From contig NZ_JANEWG010000040.1 of NCBI RefSeq assembly GCF_028069725.1, forward strand, positions 1 through 38,917: DNA of 38,917 bases, written 5' to 3'. Origin of the DNA: Citrobacter sp. Awk 4. GTDB lineage: Bacteria; Pseudomonadota; Gammaproteobacteria; Enterobacterales; Enterobacteriaceae. Shown piece after piece: positions 1 to 8,250 of the stretch (position 1 is the stretch's first letter; each line of letters begins with the position of its first letter). The notes below the pieces were generated by a model. That model had not been told where the DNA came from. It did no database searches and saw nothing but the letters and a program-made list of their open reading frames with translations. A program made the position numbers and the translations under genes.

Positions 1-344
1 ACATAATAGTGATGATGATATTAGTTGAAATAAGGGACTTTCTGATTGGGTATATTTTTACGAGTGAACTATACATCTATTTATTGTTTGAAATGGTTTA
101 GTTACAAATGCGAACTATATGGCAAAATACAGTTTCAGCTGTGCACAAAATGCTATTTGTTATCAATATGGAATCAATTTAATAACATATTTAACACAAA
201 ATAAAACAATTGAATACAAAATGCGCGCATGGCGTCAAAATGAACAATCCACAGTGTATTAACTATATGGCAATAAGGCGGAAAAAAAGCAAATAAGAAT
301 TTTCTGCGTGGCGCTATTATCCGCAATGACGCTGAGATGTGAAA
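1..344. other. AT-rich intergenic stretch, no gene recognised
   Basis: No convincing coding region was seen on either strand; the open frames here are short and lack ribosome binding sites. The stretch is AT-rich. A 13-base direct repeat (AACTATATGGCAA) occurs at 113-125 and 261-273, 148 bases apart. Its role is unknown and it may be chance in such AT-rich DNA. An 11-base match to half of a Tus-Ter site at 97-107 is discussed among the rejected items. Confidence 0.5.
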
Positions 345-406
345 ATGTAACAAAAAATAGGCCATCGGGTCGTTTTTCATCCAGTGGATGATATTTAGAC
401 CCGATA
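345..406 (-). terminator. Rho-independent terminator after yddG
   Basis: On the minus strand, ATCGGGTC (about 399-406) pairs with GACCCGAT (about 364-371). A smaller stem built on CATCC/GGATG lies inside the loop. The hairpin is followed by GGCC and a run of six T residues. It sits directly after the yddG stop codon. Confidence 0.7.
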
Positions 407-413
407 GTTGTCA

Positions 414-1295
414 TCAGGCACGGCGTGTTGCCAACCAACAGAGCAGCGAACCGACGCACACCATAATAGCGCCTTGCCAGAACGAAAATGAAAGCGGGGC
501 GCTTAAAAGAACCGCAGCCAGCGCAGAGGACAGTACCGGGGTGAAATAAGAACCCACGGCCATAATAGTGACATTTCCGTGCAAAATTCCGACATTCCAT
601 GCCGCGTAGGCAAAACCTAACGTTAATGCCGCCGAAAATAGCTTGATGGTGACCGGAAGGGTGAAATGCATTTCAGGCTGGAGTGTCAATAAATAGTGCA
701 CCCATAAACTTGCGGCGGTGAGCAAAACAAAGACAGTGATACCGTTAAATCCCCGTGCATATTTGTTGGTGACAGTACAATACGTCGCCCAGATAAATGC
801 CCCGAGAAAGGCGAGAAAATAGCTTAATGGATTGCTGGCAACATTGTTGATTATTTCACCAGGATTGAGCCCATTTTCACCGCCTAATACCCAACAAACC
901 CCGGTCAATGCCACAATTAATCCAGGAATAATCAACCAGGTTGTTTTTTGGCCATTAAACAAAATGGCAAATAGAATCGTCAGGCTGGGCCATAAATAGT
1001 TCACCATACCGACCTCAATGGCCTGATGTCGCGTAACCGCATAGCCCAGCGACAGCGCGAGGCATATTTCGTAGCTGACGAAAAGGAGGCTGCCAGCGAT
1101 TAAATAACGAACAGGAAAGTGACGAATATTAGGAAAGCCGACCGTAAAAATAAGCAACAGTCCGCTTAATGAATAGATCATGGCAGCGCCGCCCACCGGA
1201 CCAAGCCCTTCACTCACGCCCCGAATTAGCCCTACCATGGTGCTCCAGAGCACGATGGCAATCAGCCCTATTAGCGTTGCTTTTTGTCTTGTCAT
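414..1295 (-). CDS. yddG: YddG, aromatic amino acid exporter (DMT/EamA family)
   Basis: This is an inner-membrane exporter of the drug/metabolite transporter superfamily. E. coli YddG exports aromatic amino acids and related compounds. The chosen start (MTRQKATLIG) gives 293 residues, the E. coli length. The frame stays open a further 78 codons upstream, but that part is polar, unlike the family, and runs into the fdn regulatory region, so it was rejected. About ten hydrophobic helices are visible in two EamA-like repeats, including the conserved NYLWPSLTILFAIL and SYFTPVLSSALAAVLLSAPLS stretches. The gene is divergent from fdnG across a 233-bp region with NarL and FNR sites, so anaerobic or nitrate effects on yddG are possible but not shown. 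Identity is confident from overall sequence and the fdnG neighbourhood. Confidence 0.95.
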   Translation of the reverse strand: MTRQKATLIGLIAIVLWSTMVGLIRGVSEGLGPVGGAAMIYSLSGLLLIFTVGFPNIRHFPVRYLIAGSLLFVSYEICLALSLGYAVTRHQAIEVGMVNYLWPSLTILFAILFNGQKTTWLIIPGLIVALTGVCWVLGGENGLNPGEIINNVASNPLSYFLAFLGAFIWATYCTVTNKYARGFNGITVFVLLTAASLWVHYLLTLQPEMHFTLPVTIKLFSAALTLGFAYAAWNVGILHGNVTIMAVGSYFTPVLSSALAAVLLSAPLSFSFWQGAIMVCVGSLLCWLATRRA

Positions 1296-1386
1296 TCTGT
1301 TGGTACGCCCTCGTTCCTTTTCATTAAAGAAGCTGAAATTTATAGCACTTTTAAACAGTCTGGCGTAAATAAATCGTCCTTTCAGA

Positions 1387-1402
1387 TACGCCTTAGTGGG
1401 TA
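1387..1402. promoter_or_regulatory. Probable NarL 7-2-7 site upstream of fdnG
   Basis: TACGCCT-TA-GTGGGTA forms two inverted heptamers (TACGCCT and, on the other strand, TACCCAC) resembling the NarL/NarP consensus TACYYMT, with the 2-base spacing typical of NarL palindromes. Its centre is about 62 bp upstream of the FNR-like centre. If transcription starts about 41.5 bp after the FNR centre, this site lies near -104, close to the main NarL site known at E. coli fdnG. Confidence 0.7.
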
Positions 1403-1449
1403 TAAATGTTAGGCAAACAGCACTATTTAGTAGCGGAACCGATTCGTTA

Positions 1450-1463
1450 TTGATTTGACGCAA
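1450..1463 (+). promoter_or_regulatory. Probable FNR site of the fdnGHI promoter
   Basis: TTGAT-TTGA-CGCAA matches one half of the FNR consensus TTGAT-N4-ATCAA perfectly and the other half in three of five bases. It lies 66 bases before the fdnG start codon. A class II position (-41.5) would put the start of transcription near 1498. The fdnG ribosome binding site AAGAGGA is at 1517-1523. Confidence 0.65.
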
Positions 1464-1528
1464 AAAAGATATGGGCATAGCTGTTAGTTTCGTCGCGAAG
1501 TTACATCCCTGTAAAAAAGAGGAAATCA

Positions 1529-4500
1529 ATGGACGTCAGCCGCAGACAATTTTTTAAAATCTGCGCGGGCGGTATGGCAGGAACAACAGTTGCAGCGCTT
1601 GGTTTTGCCCCCAAGTCTGCACTGGCTCAGGCGCGTAATTACAAACTGCTGCGCGCCAAAGAGATCCGAAACTCTTGCACATACTGTTCCGTGGGATGCG
1701 GGCTATTAATGTATAGCCTCGGAGATGGATCCAAAAACGCGAAGGAAGCGATTTACCATATTGAAGGGGACCCGGATCATCCGGTAAGCCGCGGGGCATT
1801 ATGTCCTAAGGGCGCGGGTTTGCTGGACTATGTTCACAGTGAAAACCGCCTGCGTTATCCACAATATCGCGCACCGGGTTCAGATAAATGGCAGCGGATC
1901 AGTTGGGATGAGGCATTCTCCCGTATCGCAAAACTGATGAAAGCTGACCGTGACGCTAACTTTATTGAAAAGAACGAGCAGGGCGTCACCGTCAACCGCT
2001 GGCTGTCTACCGGGATGCTTTGCGCCTCTGCGTCAAGTAATGAAACCGGTATGCTGACGCAAAAATTTGTGCGCTCTCTCGGCATGCTGGCTGTCGACAA
2101 CCAGGCGCGCGTCTGACACGGACCAACGGTAGCAAGTCTTGCTCCAACATTTGGTCGCGGTGCGATGACCAACCACTGGGTTGATATCAAAAACGCCAAT
2201 GTCGTGATGGTGATGGGCGGTAACGCCGCTGAAGCTCACCCGGTCGGCTTCCGCTGGGCGATGGAAGCGAAGAATAATAATGATGCGACGTTGATTGTCG
2301 TCGATCCTCGCTTTACGCGTACAGCATCAGTTGCGGATATCTATGCGCCGATCCGTTCCGGTACGGACATTACGTTCCTGTCTGGCGTATTGCTGTACCT
2401 GATCGAAAATCAGAAAATCAACGCCGAGTATGTGAAGCATTACACCAATGCCAGCCTGCTGGTACGGGATGACTTTACGTTCGAAGACGGCCTGTTTAGC
2501 GGCTACGATGCGAAAAAACGGCAGTATGATAAATCATCATGGAACTACCAGTTCGATGAAAACGGCTATGCAAAACGCGATGACACGCTAAGTCACCCGC
2601 GTTGCGTGTGGAACTTGCTCAAACAGCACGTTTCCCGCTATACGCCGGATGTTGTGGAAAACATCTGCGGTACGCCAAAAGCCGACTTCCTGAAAGTGTG
2701 CGAAGTGTTAGCCTCCACCAGCACGGCCGATCGTACAACCACCTTCCTTTATGCATTGGGCTGGACGCAACACACCGTTGGCGCGCAGAACATTCGTACG
2801 ATGGCGATGATCCAGTTGCTGCTCGGCAACATGGGTATGGCTGGCGGCGGCGTGAACGCGTTGCGTGGTCACTCCAACATTCAGGGCTTAACCGATTTAG
2901 GTCTCCTTTCTACCAGTTTGCCTGGCTATCTGACACTGCCGTCGGAGAAACAGACCGATCTGCAAACCTATTTAACGGTCAATACGCCAAAAGCAACGCT
3001 GGCGGAACAGGTTAACTATTGGGGTAACTATCCGAAGTTCTTTATCAGCCTGATGAAATCGTTCTACGGTGATGCGGCGCAGAAAGAGAATGACTGGGGA
3101 TTTGAGTGGCTGCCGAAATGGGATCAGTCCTACGACGTCATTAAATACTTCAACATGATGGATAGCGGTAAAGTGACCGGCTATATCTGTCAGGGCTTCA
3201 ACCCGGTGGCGTCCTTCCCGGACAAAAACAAAGTGGTGCAGTCCCTGAGTAAGTTGAAGTATATGGTCGTTATCGATCCGCTGGTGACAGAGACCTCGAC
3301 ATTCTGGCAGAACCACGGTGAGTCCAATGATGTCGATCCGGCGTCGATTCAGACTGAAGTATTCCGTCTGCCGTCCACCTGTTTTGCGGAAGAAGATGGC
3401 TCGATTGCCAACTCCGGTCGCTGGCTGCAGTGGCACTGGAAAGGACAGGATGCGCCAGGCGAAGCCCGCAATGACGGCGAAATTCTGGCCGGGATTTACC
3501 ATCGTCTGCGCGATCTCTACCGCAGCGAAGGCGGTAAAGGCGTAGAGCCGCTGCTGAAAATGCGCTGGAGCTACAAACAGCCCGACCATCCGGAATCAGA
3601 AGAAGTCGCCAAAGAAAACAACGGCTATGCGCTGGCCGATCTCTATGACGCCAACGGCGTGCTGATCGCGAAGAAAGGCCAGCTGTTGAGCAGTTTCGCT
3701 CAGCTGCGTGATGACGGTACCACGGCATCCTCCTGCTGGATTTATACCGGTAGCTGGACCGAGCAGGGCAACCAGATGGCCAACCGTGACAACGCCGATC
3801 CGTCCGGTCTCGGTAACACACTGGGTTGGGCGTGGGCGTGGCCACTGAACCGCCGCGTCCTGTATAACCGTGCCTCCGCCGATCCGCAGGGTAAACCGTG
3901 GGATCCAAAACGGATGCTGATCCAGTGGAACGGCGCGAAATGGACGGGTAACGATATCCCGGACTTCAATACCGCTCCGCCGGGCAGCGCTACCGGGCCA
4001 TTTATCATGCAGCCGGAAGGGCTGGGACGTCTGTTTGCGATTGATAAAATGGCGGAAGGACCGTTCCCGGAACACTACGAGCCGATTGAAACGCCGCTGG
4101 GGACCAACCCGCTGCATCCGAACGTTATTTCCAATCCGGCGGTGCGCTTGTATGAAGAAGATGCCTTGCGCCTGGGTAAAAAGGATTCGTTCCCGTATGT
4201 CGGTACCACCTACCGTCTGACGGAACACTTCCACACCTGGACCAAGCACGCATTGCTGAATGCTATCGCCCAGCCAGAGCAGTTTGTGGAAATCAGCGAA
4301 ACGCTGGCTGCCGCAAAAGGTATCGCCAACGGTGACTATGTGAAAGTCAGTAGCAAGCGCGGATTTATTCGTGCCGTTGCGGTGGTCACACGCCGTCTGC
4401 GCACCTTGCAGGTGAACGGTCAGCAGGTCGAAACGGTGGGGATCCCGATTCACTGGGGCTTTGAAGGGGTCGCGCGTAAAGGCTATATCGCCAACACTCT

Positions 4501-4576
4501 GACGCCGAACGTCGGTGATGCAAACTCGCAAACGCCGGAATACAAAGCGTTTTTAGTTAACATCGAGAAGGCGTAA
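1529..4576 (+). CDS. fdnG: FdnG, formate dehydrogenase-N alpha subunit (selenoprotein)
   Basis: This is the catalytic molybdenum/bis-MGD subunit of nitrate-inducible formate dehydrogenase-N, which oxidises formate in the periplasm and feeds electrons to FdnH, FdnI and menaquinone. The gene reads through an in-frame TGA at 2114-2116 as selenocysteine (residue 196, then His197, motif VDNQARV-U-HGPTVA). Total length is 1015 residues, the E. coli length. A twin-arginine signal (SRRQFFK) and an AQA-type cleavage region form the N-terminus. Cys50, Cys53, Cys57 and Cys92 fit the [4Fe-4S] site. A caller that treats TGA as a stop would split this into a 195-codon piece and an 803-codon piece; both are in the same frame with no loss between them, so it is not a pseudogene. 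The start is supported by AAGAGGA five bases upstream. It is first in the operon with fdnH and fdnI. Confidence 0.97.
2114..2145 (+). promoter_or_regulatory. Selenocysteine UGA codon and bacterial SECIS hairpin
   Basis: The UGA is at 2114-2116. Eleven bases later a hairpin forms: GG (2128-2129) with CC (2144-2145), a single unpaired U at 2130, AGCA (2131-2134) with UGCU (2140-2143), and the loop AGUCU (2135-2139). The bulged U and the GU in the loop are the features recognised by SelB in E. coli fdhF and fdnG. This requires selA, selB, selC and selD elsewhere in the genome. Confidence 0.92.
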
Positions 4577-4589
4577 GGGAGGCGAACAT

Positions 4590-5474
4590 ATGTCTTTGGA
4601 AACGCAGGACATCATTAAACGGTCCGCAACAAACGCCATCACGCCGCCTCCCCAGGCGCGTGATTACAAGGCTGAGGTCGCCAAACTGATCGACGTTTCC
4701 ACCTGTGTGGGCTGTAAAGCCTGCCAGGTGGCGTGCTCGGAGTGGAACGACATTCGCGACGAGGTAGGGCACTGTGTTGGGGTGTATGACAACCCTGCCG
4801 ACCTGAGCGCGAAATCCTGGACGGTCATGCGCTTTAGCGAAACCGAGCAAAACGGCAAGCTGGAGTGGTTGATCCGTAAAGACGGCTGTATGCACTGTGA
4901 AGATCCGGGCTGCCTGAAGGCGTGCCCGTCTGCCGGGGCAATCATCCAGTACGCTAACGGGATTGTCGATTTTCAGTCCGAACACTGTATTGGCTGCGGC
5001 TACTGCATTGCCGGGTGTCCGTTTAATGTACCGCGCCTCAATAAAGAGGATAACCGCGTCTATAAATGTACGCTCTGCGTTGATCGCGTCAGTGTTGGCC
5101 AGGAGCCGGCATGCGTGAAAACGTGTCCGACGGGGGCGATTCATTTCGGCACTAAGCAAGAGATGCTGGAAATGGCCGAGCAGCGCGTGGAAAAACTCAA
5201 AGCGCGCGGATATGAACATGCCGGAGTTTATAACCCGCAAGGGGTGGGTGGAACACACGTGATGTATGTACTGCATCATGCTAACCAGCCAGAGTTGTAT
5301 CACGGTTTGCCGAAGGACCCGAAAGTCGACACCTCAATCAACCTGTGGAAAGGGGCGTTGAAACCGTTGGCGGCTGCTGGGTTTATCGCCACCTTCGCCG
5401 GACTGATTTACCACTACATTGGTATCGGTCCGAACAAAGAAGTGGACGACGACGAGGAGGGAAATCATGAGTAA
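4590..5474 (+). CDS. fdnH: FdnH, formate dehydrogenase-N iron-sulfur beta subunit
   Basis: This electron-transfer subunit passes electrons from FdnG to the cytochrome FdnI. It has 294 residues, as in E. coli. Four ferredoxin-like Cys groups are visible: Cys39/42/45/49, Cys100/103/108/112, Cys133/136/139/143 and Cys160/163/175/179, enough for four [4Fe-4S] clusters. A single C-terminal membrane helix (about 258-278, around [19 protein letters not shown]) anchors it with the bulk in the periplasm; it is exported with FdnG. GGGAGG at 4577-4582 lies 7 bases before the ATG and directly after the fdnG stop. The 3' end overlaps fdnI by 8 bases, suggesting translational coupling. Confidence 0.97.
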   Translation: MSLETQDIIKRSATNAITPPPQARDYKAEVAKLIDVSTCVGCKACQVACSEWNDIRDEVGHCVGVYDNPADLSAKSWTVMRFSETEQNGKLEWLIRKDGCMHCEDPGCLKACPSAGAIIQYANGIVDFQSEHCIGCGYCIAGCPFNVPRLNKEDNRVYKCTLCVDRVSVGQEPACVKTCPTGAIHFGTKQEMLEMAEQRVEKLKARGYEHAGVYNPQGVGGTHVMYVLHHANQPELYHGLPKDPKVDTSINLWKGALKPLAAAGFIATFAGLIYHYIGIGPNKEVDDDEEGNHE

Positions 5475-6120
5475 GTCAAAAATGATAGTGCGCACGAAAT
5501 TTATCGACCGCGCCTGTCACTGGACGGTAGTGATCTGTTTCTTCCTGGTGGCGCTGTCGGGCATTTCGTTTTTCTTCCCGACGCTGCAATGGCTGACGCA
5601 AACCTTCGGTACGCCGCAGATGGGGCGCATTCTGCACCCGTTCTTCGGCATCGCGATCTTCGTTGCGCTGATGTTTATGTTCTTTCGTTTTGTACAACAC
5701 AACATCCCGGATAAGAAAGATATTCCGTGGCTGAAGAATATTGTGGAAGTACTGAAGGGCAATGAACACAAAGTGGCGGATGTGGGTAAGTACAACGCCG
5801 GGCAGAAAATGATGTTCTGGTCGATCATGAGCATGATTTTTGTGCTGCTGGTAACAGGCGTCATTATCTGGCGTCCGTACTTCGCTGAGTTCTTCCCGAT
5901 GCAGGTGGTGCGTTACAGCCTGCTGATCCACGCGGCGGCGGGCATTATTCTGATGCACGCCATCCTCATCCATATGTATATGGCATTCTGGGTGAAAGGT
6001 TCGATCAAAGGTATGGTCGAAGGGAAAGTCAGCCGTCGCTGGGCGAAGAAACACCATCCGCGCTGGTATCGTGACGTCGAGAAGGCCGAAGCCAAAAAAG
6101 AGAGTGAAGAGGGGTTATAA
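5467..6120 (+). CDS. fdnI: FdnI, formate dehydrogenase-N cytochrome b556 gamma subunit
   Basis: This integral membrane di-heme cytochrome b passes electrons to menaquinone at the cytoplasmic side. From the ATG at 5467 it has 217 residues, the E. coli length. An upstream in-frame GTG at 5419 lies inside fdnH and was rejected; GAGGAGGG just before 5467 is a strong ribosome binding site. Four hydrophobic helices are visible. His18, His57, His155 and His169 correspond to the heme ligands of E. coli FdnI. It is the last gene of fdnGHI and is followed by a clear terminator. Confidence 0.97.
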   Translation: MSKSKMIVRTKFIDRACHWTVVICFFLVALSGISFFFPTLQWLTQTFGTPQMGRILHPFFGIAIFVALMFMFFRFVQHNIPDKKDIPWLKNIVEVLKGNEHKVADVGKYNAGQKMMFWSIMSMIFVLLVTGVIIWRPYFAEFFPMQVVRYSLLIHAAAGIILMHAILIHMYMAFWVKGSIKGMVEGKVSRRWAKKHHPRWYRDVEKAEAKKESEEGL

Positions 6121-6141
6121 TCTCTTTTAACTCTGAACAGT

Positions 6142-6173
6142 AAAAATGGCGCTGAAAAAGGCGCCATTTTTTT
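6142..6173 (+). terminator. Rho-independent terminator of fdnGHI
   Basis: ATGGCGC (6146-6152) pairs with GCGCCAT (6161-6167) around an 8-base loop. The flanking A-run and T-run (TTTTTTT, 6167-6173) complete a strong terminator 22 bases after the fdnI stop. Confidence 0.9.
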
Positions 6174-6253
6174 CATCGATGATGTTTCAGCGGGATGTCG
6201 TGACCAATATCTTGCTGCTGCAAGAACGCCAGTTTCCGGGCTTTAACTGTGAA

Positions 6254-6538
6254 TTATTGCGTTGCCAGATGACGGAGCCTTGATATATCGACGATTTTTT
6301 CTGCTTCTGCCAGACTCCAGGCGGTTTGCAGATTCAGCCACATTTGCGGTGAGCTGCCGATCACCACGGAGAGCTTAATTGCCATTTCTGGGGTTAGCGC
6401 CGCTTTTCCGGTTAGCAACCGGCTTGCTGTTGAGGGAGCAATGTCCATTGCTCTGGCAAATTCGCGCAGACTGACGTTAAGTTCGTTCAGCGCTTCCTGA
6501 ATAATCTCTCCCGGACGGGGATGATTTGCCATTTTCAT
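6254..6538 (-). CDS. yddM: YddM, HigA-family antitoxin / HTH regulator
   Basis: This 94-residue protein has an XRE-type helix-turn-helix (about residues 20-60, around [26 protein letters not shown]) of the HigA/VapI antitoxin family. It is near-identical by eye to E. coli YddM. As an antitoxin it would bind and neutralise the toxin encoded just upstream and repress the operon. Its ATG overlaps the toxin stop codon (ATGA, 6535-6538), the usual toxin-first higBA layout with translational coupling. A second in-frame ATG at 6532 is possible. Confidence 0.9.
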   Translation of the reverse strand: MKMANHPRPGEIIQEALNELNVSLREFARAMDIAPSTASRLLTGKAALTPEMAIKLSVVIGSSPQMWLNLQTAWSLAEAEKIVDISRLRHLATQ

Positions 6539-6816
6539 GCGTGATAGTCCTCGTAATCCAGTATGTAGGCATCGCCATTGACGAACTCAAAGGTTATTCG
6601 CCAGTTCCCCGAAACAGATATCGCCCAAACGCCATCACGATCGCCGCTCAACGGGTGCAACCTGTAGCCAGGCATGTCGATATCGTTAATTTGACAGGCG
6701 GCATCAATAACAGCGAGACGGCAACGCAATCGCTTTACCTGCGTTGCCAGAACGCCTGACGTGCGCCCATGAAGAAACAAGTCACGCAATCCCTTGTGTC
6801 TGAAGTTCATGATCAT
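6535..6816 (-). CDS. HigB-family (RelE superfamily) toxin
   Basis: This is a probable ribosome-dependent mRNA endonuclease of the RelE/ParE/HigB superfamily. The chosen start ([10 protein letters not shown]) gives 93 residues, the usual HigB length. Family features are the [10 protein letters not shown] opening, [29 protein letters not shown] in the core and the [10 protein letters not shown]-terminal motif. An alternative ATG three codons upstream (6825) is also plausible; AAGG lies 9 bases before 6816. It is the first gene of a two-gene operon with the YddM antitoxin. An inverted repeat at 6830-6846 overlaps the translation initiation region and is a likely autoregulatory operator. Confidence 0.88.
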   Translation of the reverse strand: MIMNFRHKGLRDLFLHGRTSGVLATQVKRLRCRLAVIDAACQINDIDMPGYRLHPLSGDRDGVWAISVSGNWRITFEFVNGDAYILDYEDYHA

Positions 6817-6829
6817 CCGTATCATCCTT

Positions 6830-6846
6830 GTTCCTTCAGGAGGAAC
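6830..6846. promoter_or_regulatory. Candidate operator of the higBA-type operon
   Basis: GTTCCT (6830-6835) and AGGAAC (6841-6846) form an inverted repeat with a 5-base spacer just upstream of the toxin start. A further GTTCC is at 6859-6863. Such palindromes are typical for HigA-type autorepressors. The assignment is inference from position and symmetry. Confidence 0.45.
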
Positions 6847-6963
6847 GCTATCATTATTGTTCCGTATGACGCAACAACATTCGCTACGATTGTCGAAATT
6901 TTGTCGGGAAGGCGTTGAAAGGGAAAGCAGGAGAGGATGTTTGTGGAAAGCGCTTCGCAAAAC

Positions 6964-6996
6964 AAACGGCGACGAGCAGTAAAGCCGTCGCCGTTT
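6964..6996 (-). terminator. Terminator after adhP
   Basis: A perfect 11-bp stem, AAACGGCGACG (6964-6974) with CGTCGCCGTTT (6986-6996), lies five bases after the adhP stop on the minus strand. It is followed by GTTTTGC, a modest T-tract. Confidence 0.75.
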
Positions 6997-7001
6997 ACCG
7001 A

Positions 7002-8012
7002 TTAACGGCGGAAATCAATCACCATACGGCCGCGAATCTGGCCTTGTTCCATCTCTTTAAAAATAGCGTTGATGTCGCCGAGCGGACGCAGGGCAACTTT
7101 AGGGACGACTTTGCCTTCTGCAGCAAACTGGAACGCTTCGGTCAGATCCTGACGCGTCCCGACCAGCGAACCGACCACCTGAATACCGTCCAGTACCAGG
7201 CGCGGAATGTCCAGACTCATGGCTTCCGGCGGCAGGCCAACGGCAACCACCCGACCGCCTGCACGCACCGCATCAACCGCAGAGTTAAATGCCGCTTTCG
7301 CAACGGCAGTCACCACCGCCGCGTGTGCGCCACCCGTTTTTTCCTGCACGATTTTCGCCGCATCGTCAGTGCGTGAATTGATGACCAGATCGGCACCCAT
7401 TTCTTTGGCGAGTTTAAGCTGTTCATCGTTCACATCAATGGCAATCACTTTGGCGTTAAAGACGTTTTTCGCATACTGCAGCGCCAGGTTGCCAAGACCG
7501 CCGAGTCCGTAGATAGCAATCCACTGACCGGGTTTAATCTTCGAGATTTTCACGGCTTTATAGGTGGTGACGCCCGCACAGGTGATGCTGCTTGCCGCGG
7601 CGGAATCCAGACCATCCGGCACTTTCACCGCATAATCCGCCACCACGATGCACTCTTCAGCCATACCGCCATCAACGCTGTAACCTGCGTTTTTGACGGC
7701 CCGGCACAGCGTCTCGTTGCCGCTGTTACAGTATTCACAGTGACCACATCCTTCAAAGAACCAGGCCACGCTTGCGCGATCGCCTGGCTTAAGGGAGGTC
7801 ACGCCTGGCCCAATGGCGGTGACGACGCCAATGCCTTCGTGTCCCAGAATAACGCCGGTTTTGTCGCCAAAATCGCCGTTTTTAACATGGAGATCGGTAT
7901 GACACACGCCACAGCATTCCATTTTCAGGAGCGCTTCACCGTGTTGCAGCGAACGTAGCGTTTTCTCAGTGATATCAACCTGATGATCTTTAGTGACAAC
8001 AGCAGCCTTCAT
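7002..8012 (-). CDS. adhP: AdhP, zinc-dependent ethanol/propanol-preferring alcohol dehydrogenase
   Basis: This cytosolic NAD-dependent medium-chain alcohol dehydrogenase interconverts primary alcohols and aldehydes. It has 336 residues, equal to E. coli AdhP. The catalytic zinc site is visible as Cys37 (GVCHTD), His58-Glu59 (GHEG) and Cys145. The structural zinc site is Cys89, Cys92, Cys95 and Cys103. The Rossmann motif GLGGLG is at 169-174. AAGGAGAAGACT precedes the ATG. The gene appears to be a single transcription unit, bounded by a terminator downstream and about 200 bases of non-coding DNA upstream. In E. coli, maeA follows on its upstream side; here an accessory block intervenes. Confidence 0.96.
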   Translation of the reverse strand: MKAAVVTKDHQVDITEKTLRSLQHGEALLKMECCGVCHTDLHVKNGDFGDKTGVILGHEGIGVVTAIGPGVTSLKPGDRASVAWFFEGCGHCEYCNSGNETLCRAVKNAGYSVDGGMAEECIVVADYAVKVPDGLDSAAASSITCAGVTTYKAVKISKIKPGQWIAIYGLGGLGNLALQYAKNVFNAKVIAIDVNDEQLKLAKEMGADLVINSRTDDAAKIVQEKTGGAHAAVVTAVAKAAFNSAVDAVRAGGRVVAVGLPPEAMSLDIPRLVLDGIQVVGSLVGTRQDLTEAFQFAAEGKVVPKVALRPLGDINAIFKEMEQGQIRGRMVIDFRR

Positions 8013-8214
8013 AGTCTTCTCCTTATCATGATCGTGAACTGCATAGCGAGTAAGGTGAGTGAATCTTATTCTTCTCTACCTCGTAAGGATTAATTTTTCT
8101 GATGATATATGCAAGTAAGAAGCGCGATAATTTCCCTGTTACGGGCTGTTTTTACCGGAGTCGGCCCTGTCAAAGCATAATAAATACTAATATTAATAGC
8201 TTGACGAGGCAGGC

Positions 8215-8240
8215 GAGAAAGGGCACCTGGACGGTGCCCC
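8215..8240 (-). terminator. Rho-independent terminator after the ABC-F gene
   Basis: GGGCACC (8221-8227) pairs with GGTGCCC (8233-8239) around a 5-base loop. On the minus strand the stem is followed by TTTCTC. It lies 11 bases past the ABC-F stop codon. Confidence 0.8.
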
Positions 8241-8250
8241 GATGTTATGC

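Noticed and set aside
97-112. Possible Tus-Ter site (TTTAGTTACAA, reverse complement TTGTAACTAAA)
   Set aside because: Only the 11-base non-permissive-end half matches; the rest of the consensus (AGNATG, including the essential G) is absent, so a Tus block is unlikely despite the terminus location.
1296-1529. 78-residue N-terminal extension of YddG
   Set aside because: It exceeds the family length, is not membrane-like, and overlaps the fdn regulatory region.
1529-2116. Separate 195-residue protein or fdnG pseudogene
   Set aside because: The in-frame TGA is followed by a canonical SECIS hairpin and the frame continues unbroken with FdnG sequence, so it is a selenocysteine codon.
3270-4531. 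Long minus-strand frames opposite fdnG
   Set aside because: They are antisense shadows of a highly conserved gene, with no recognisable domains or ribosome binding sites.
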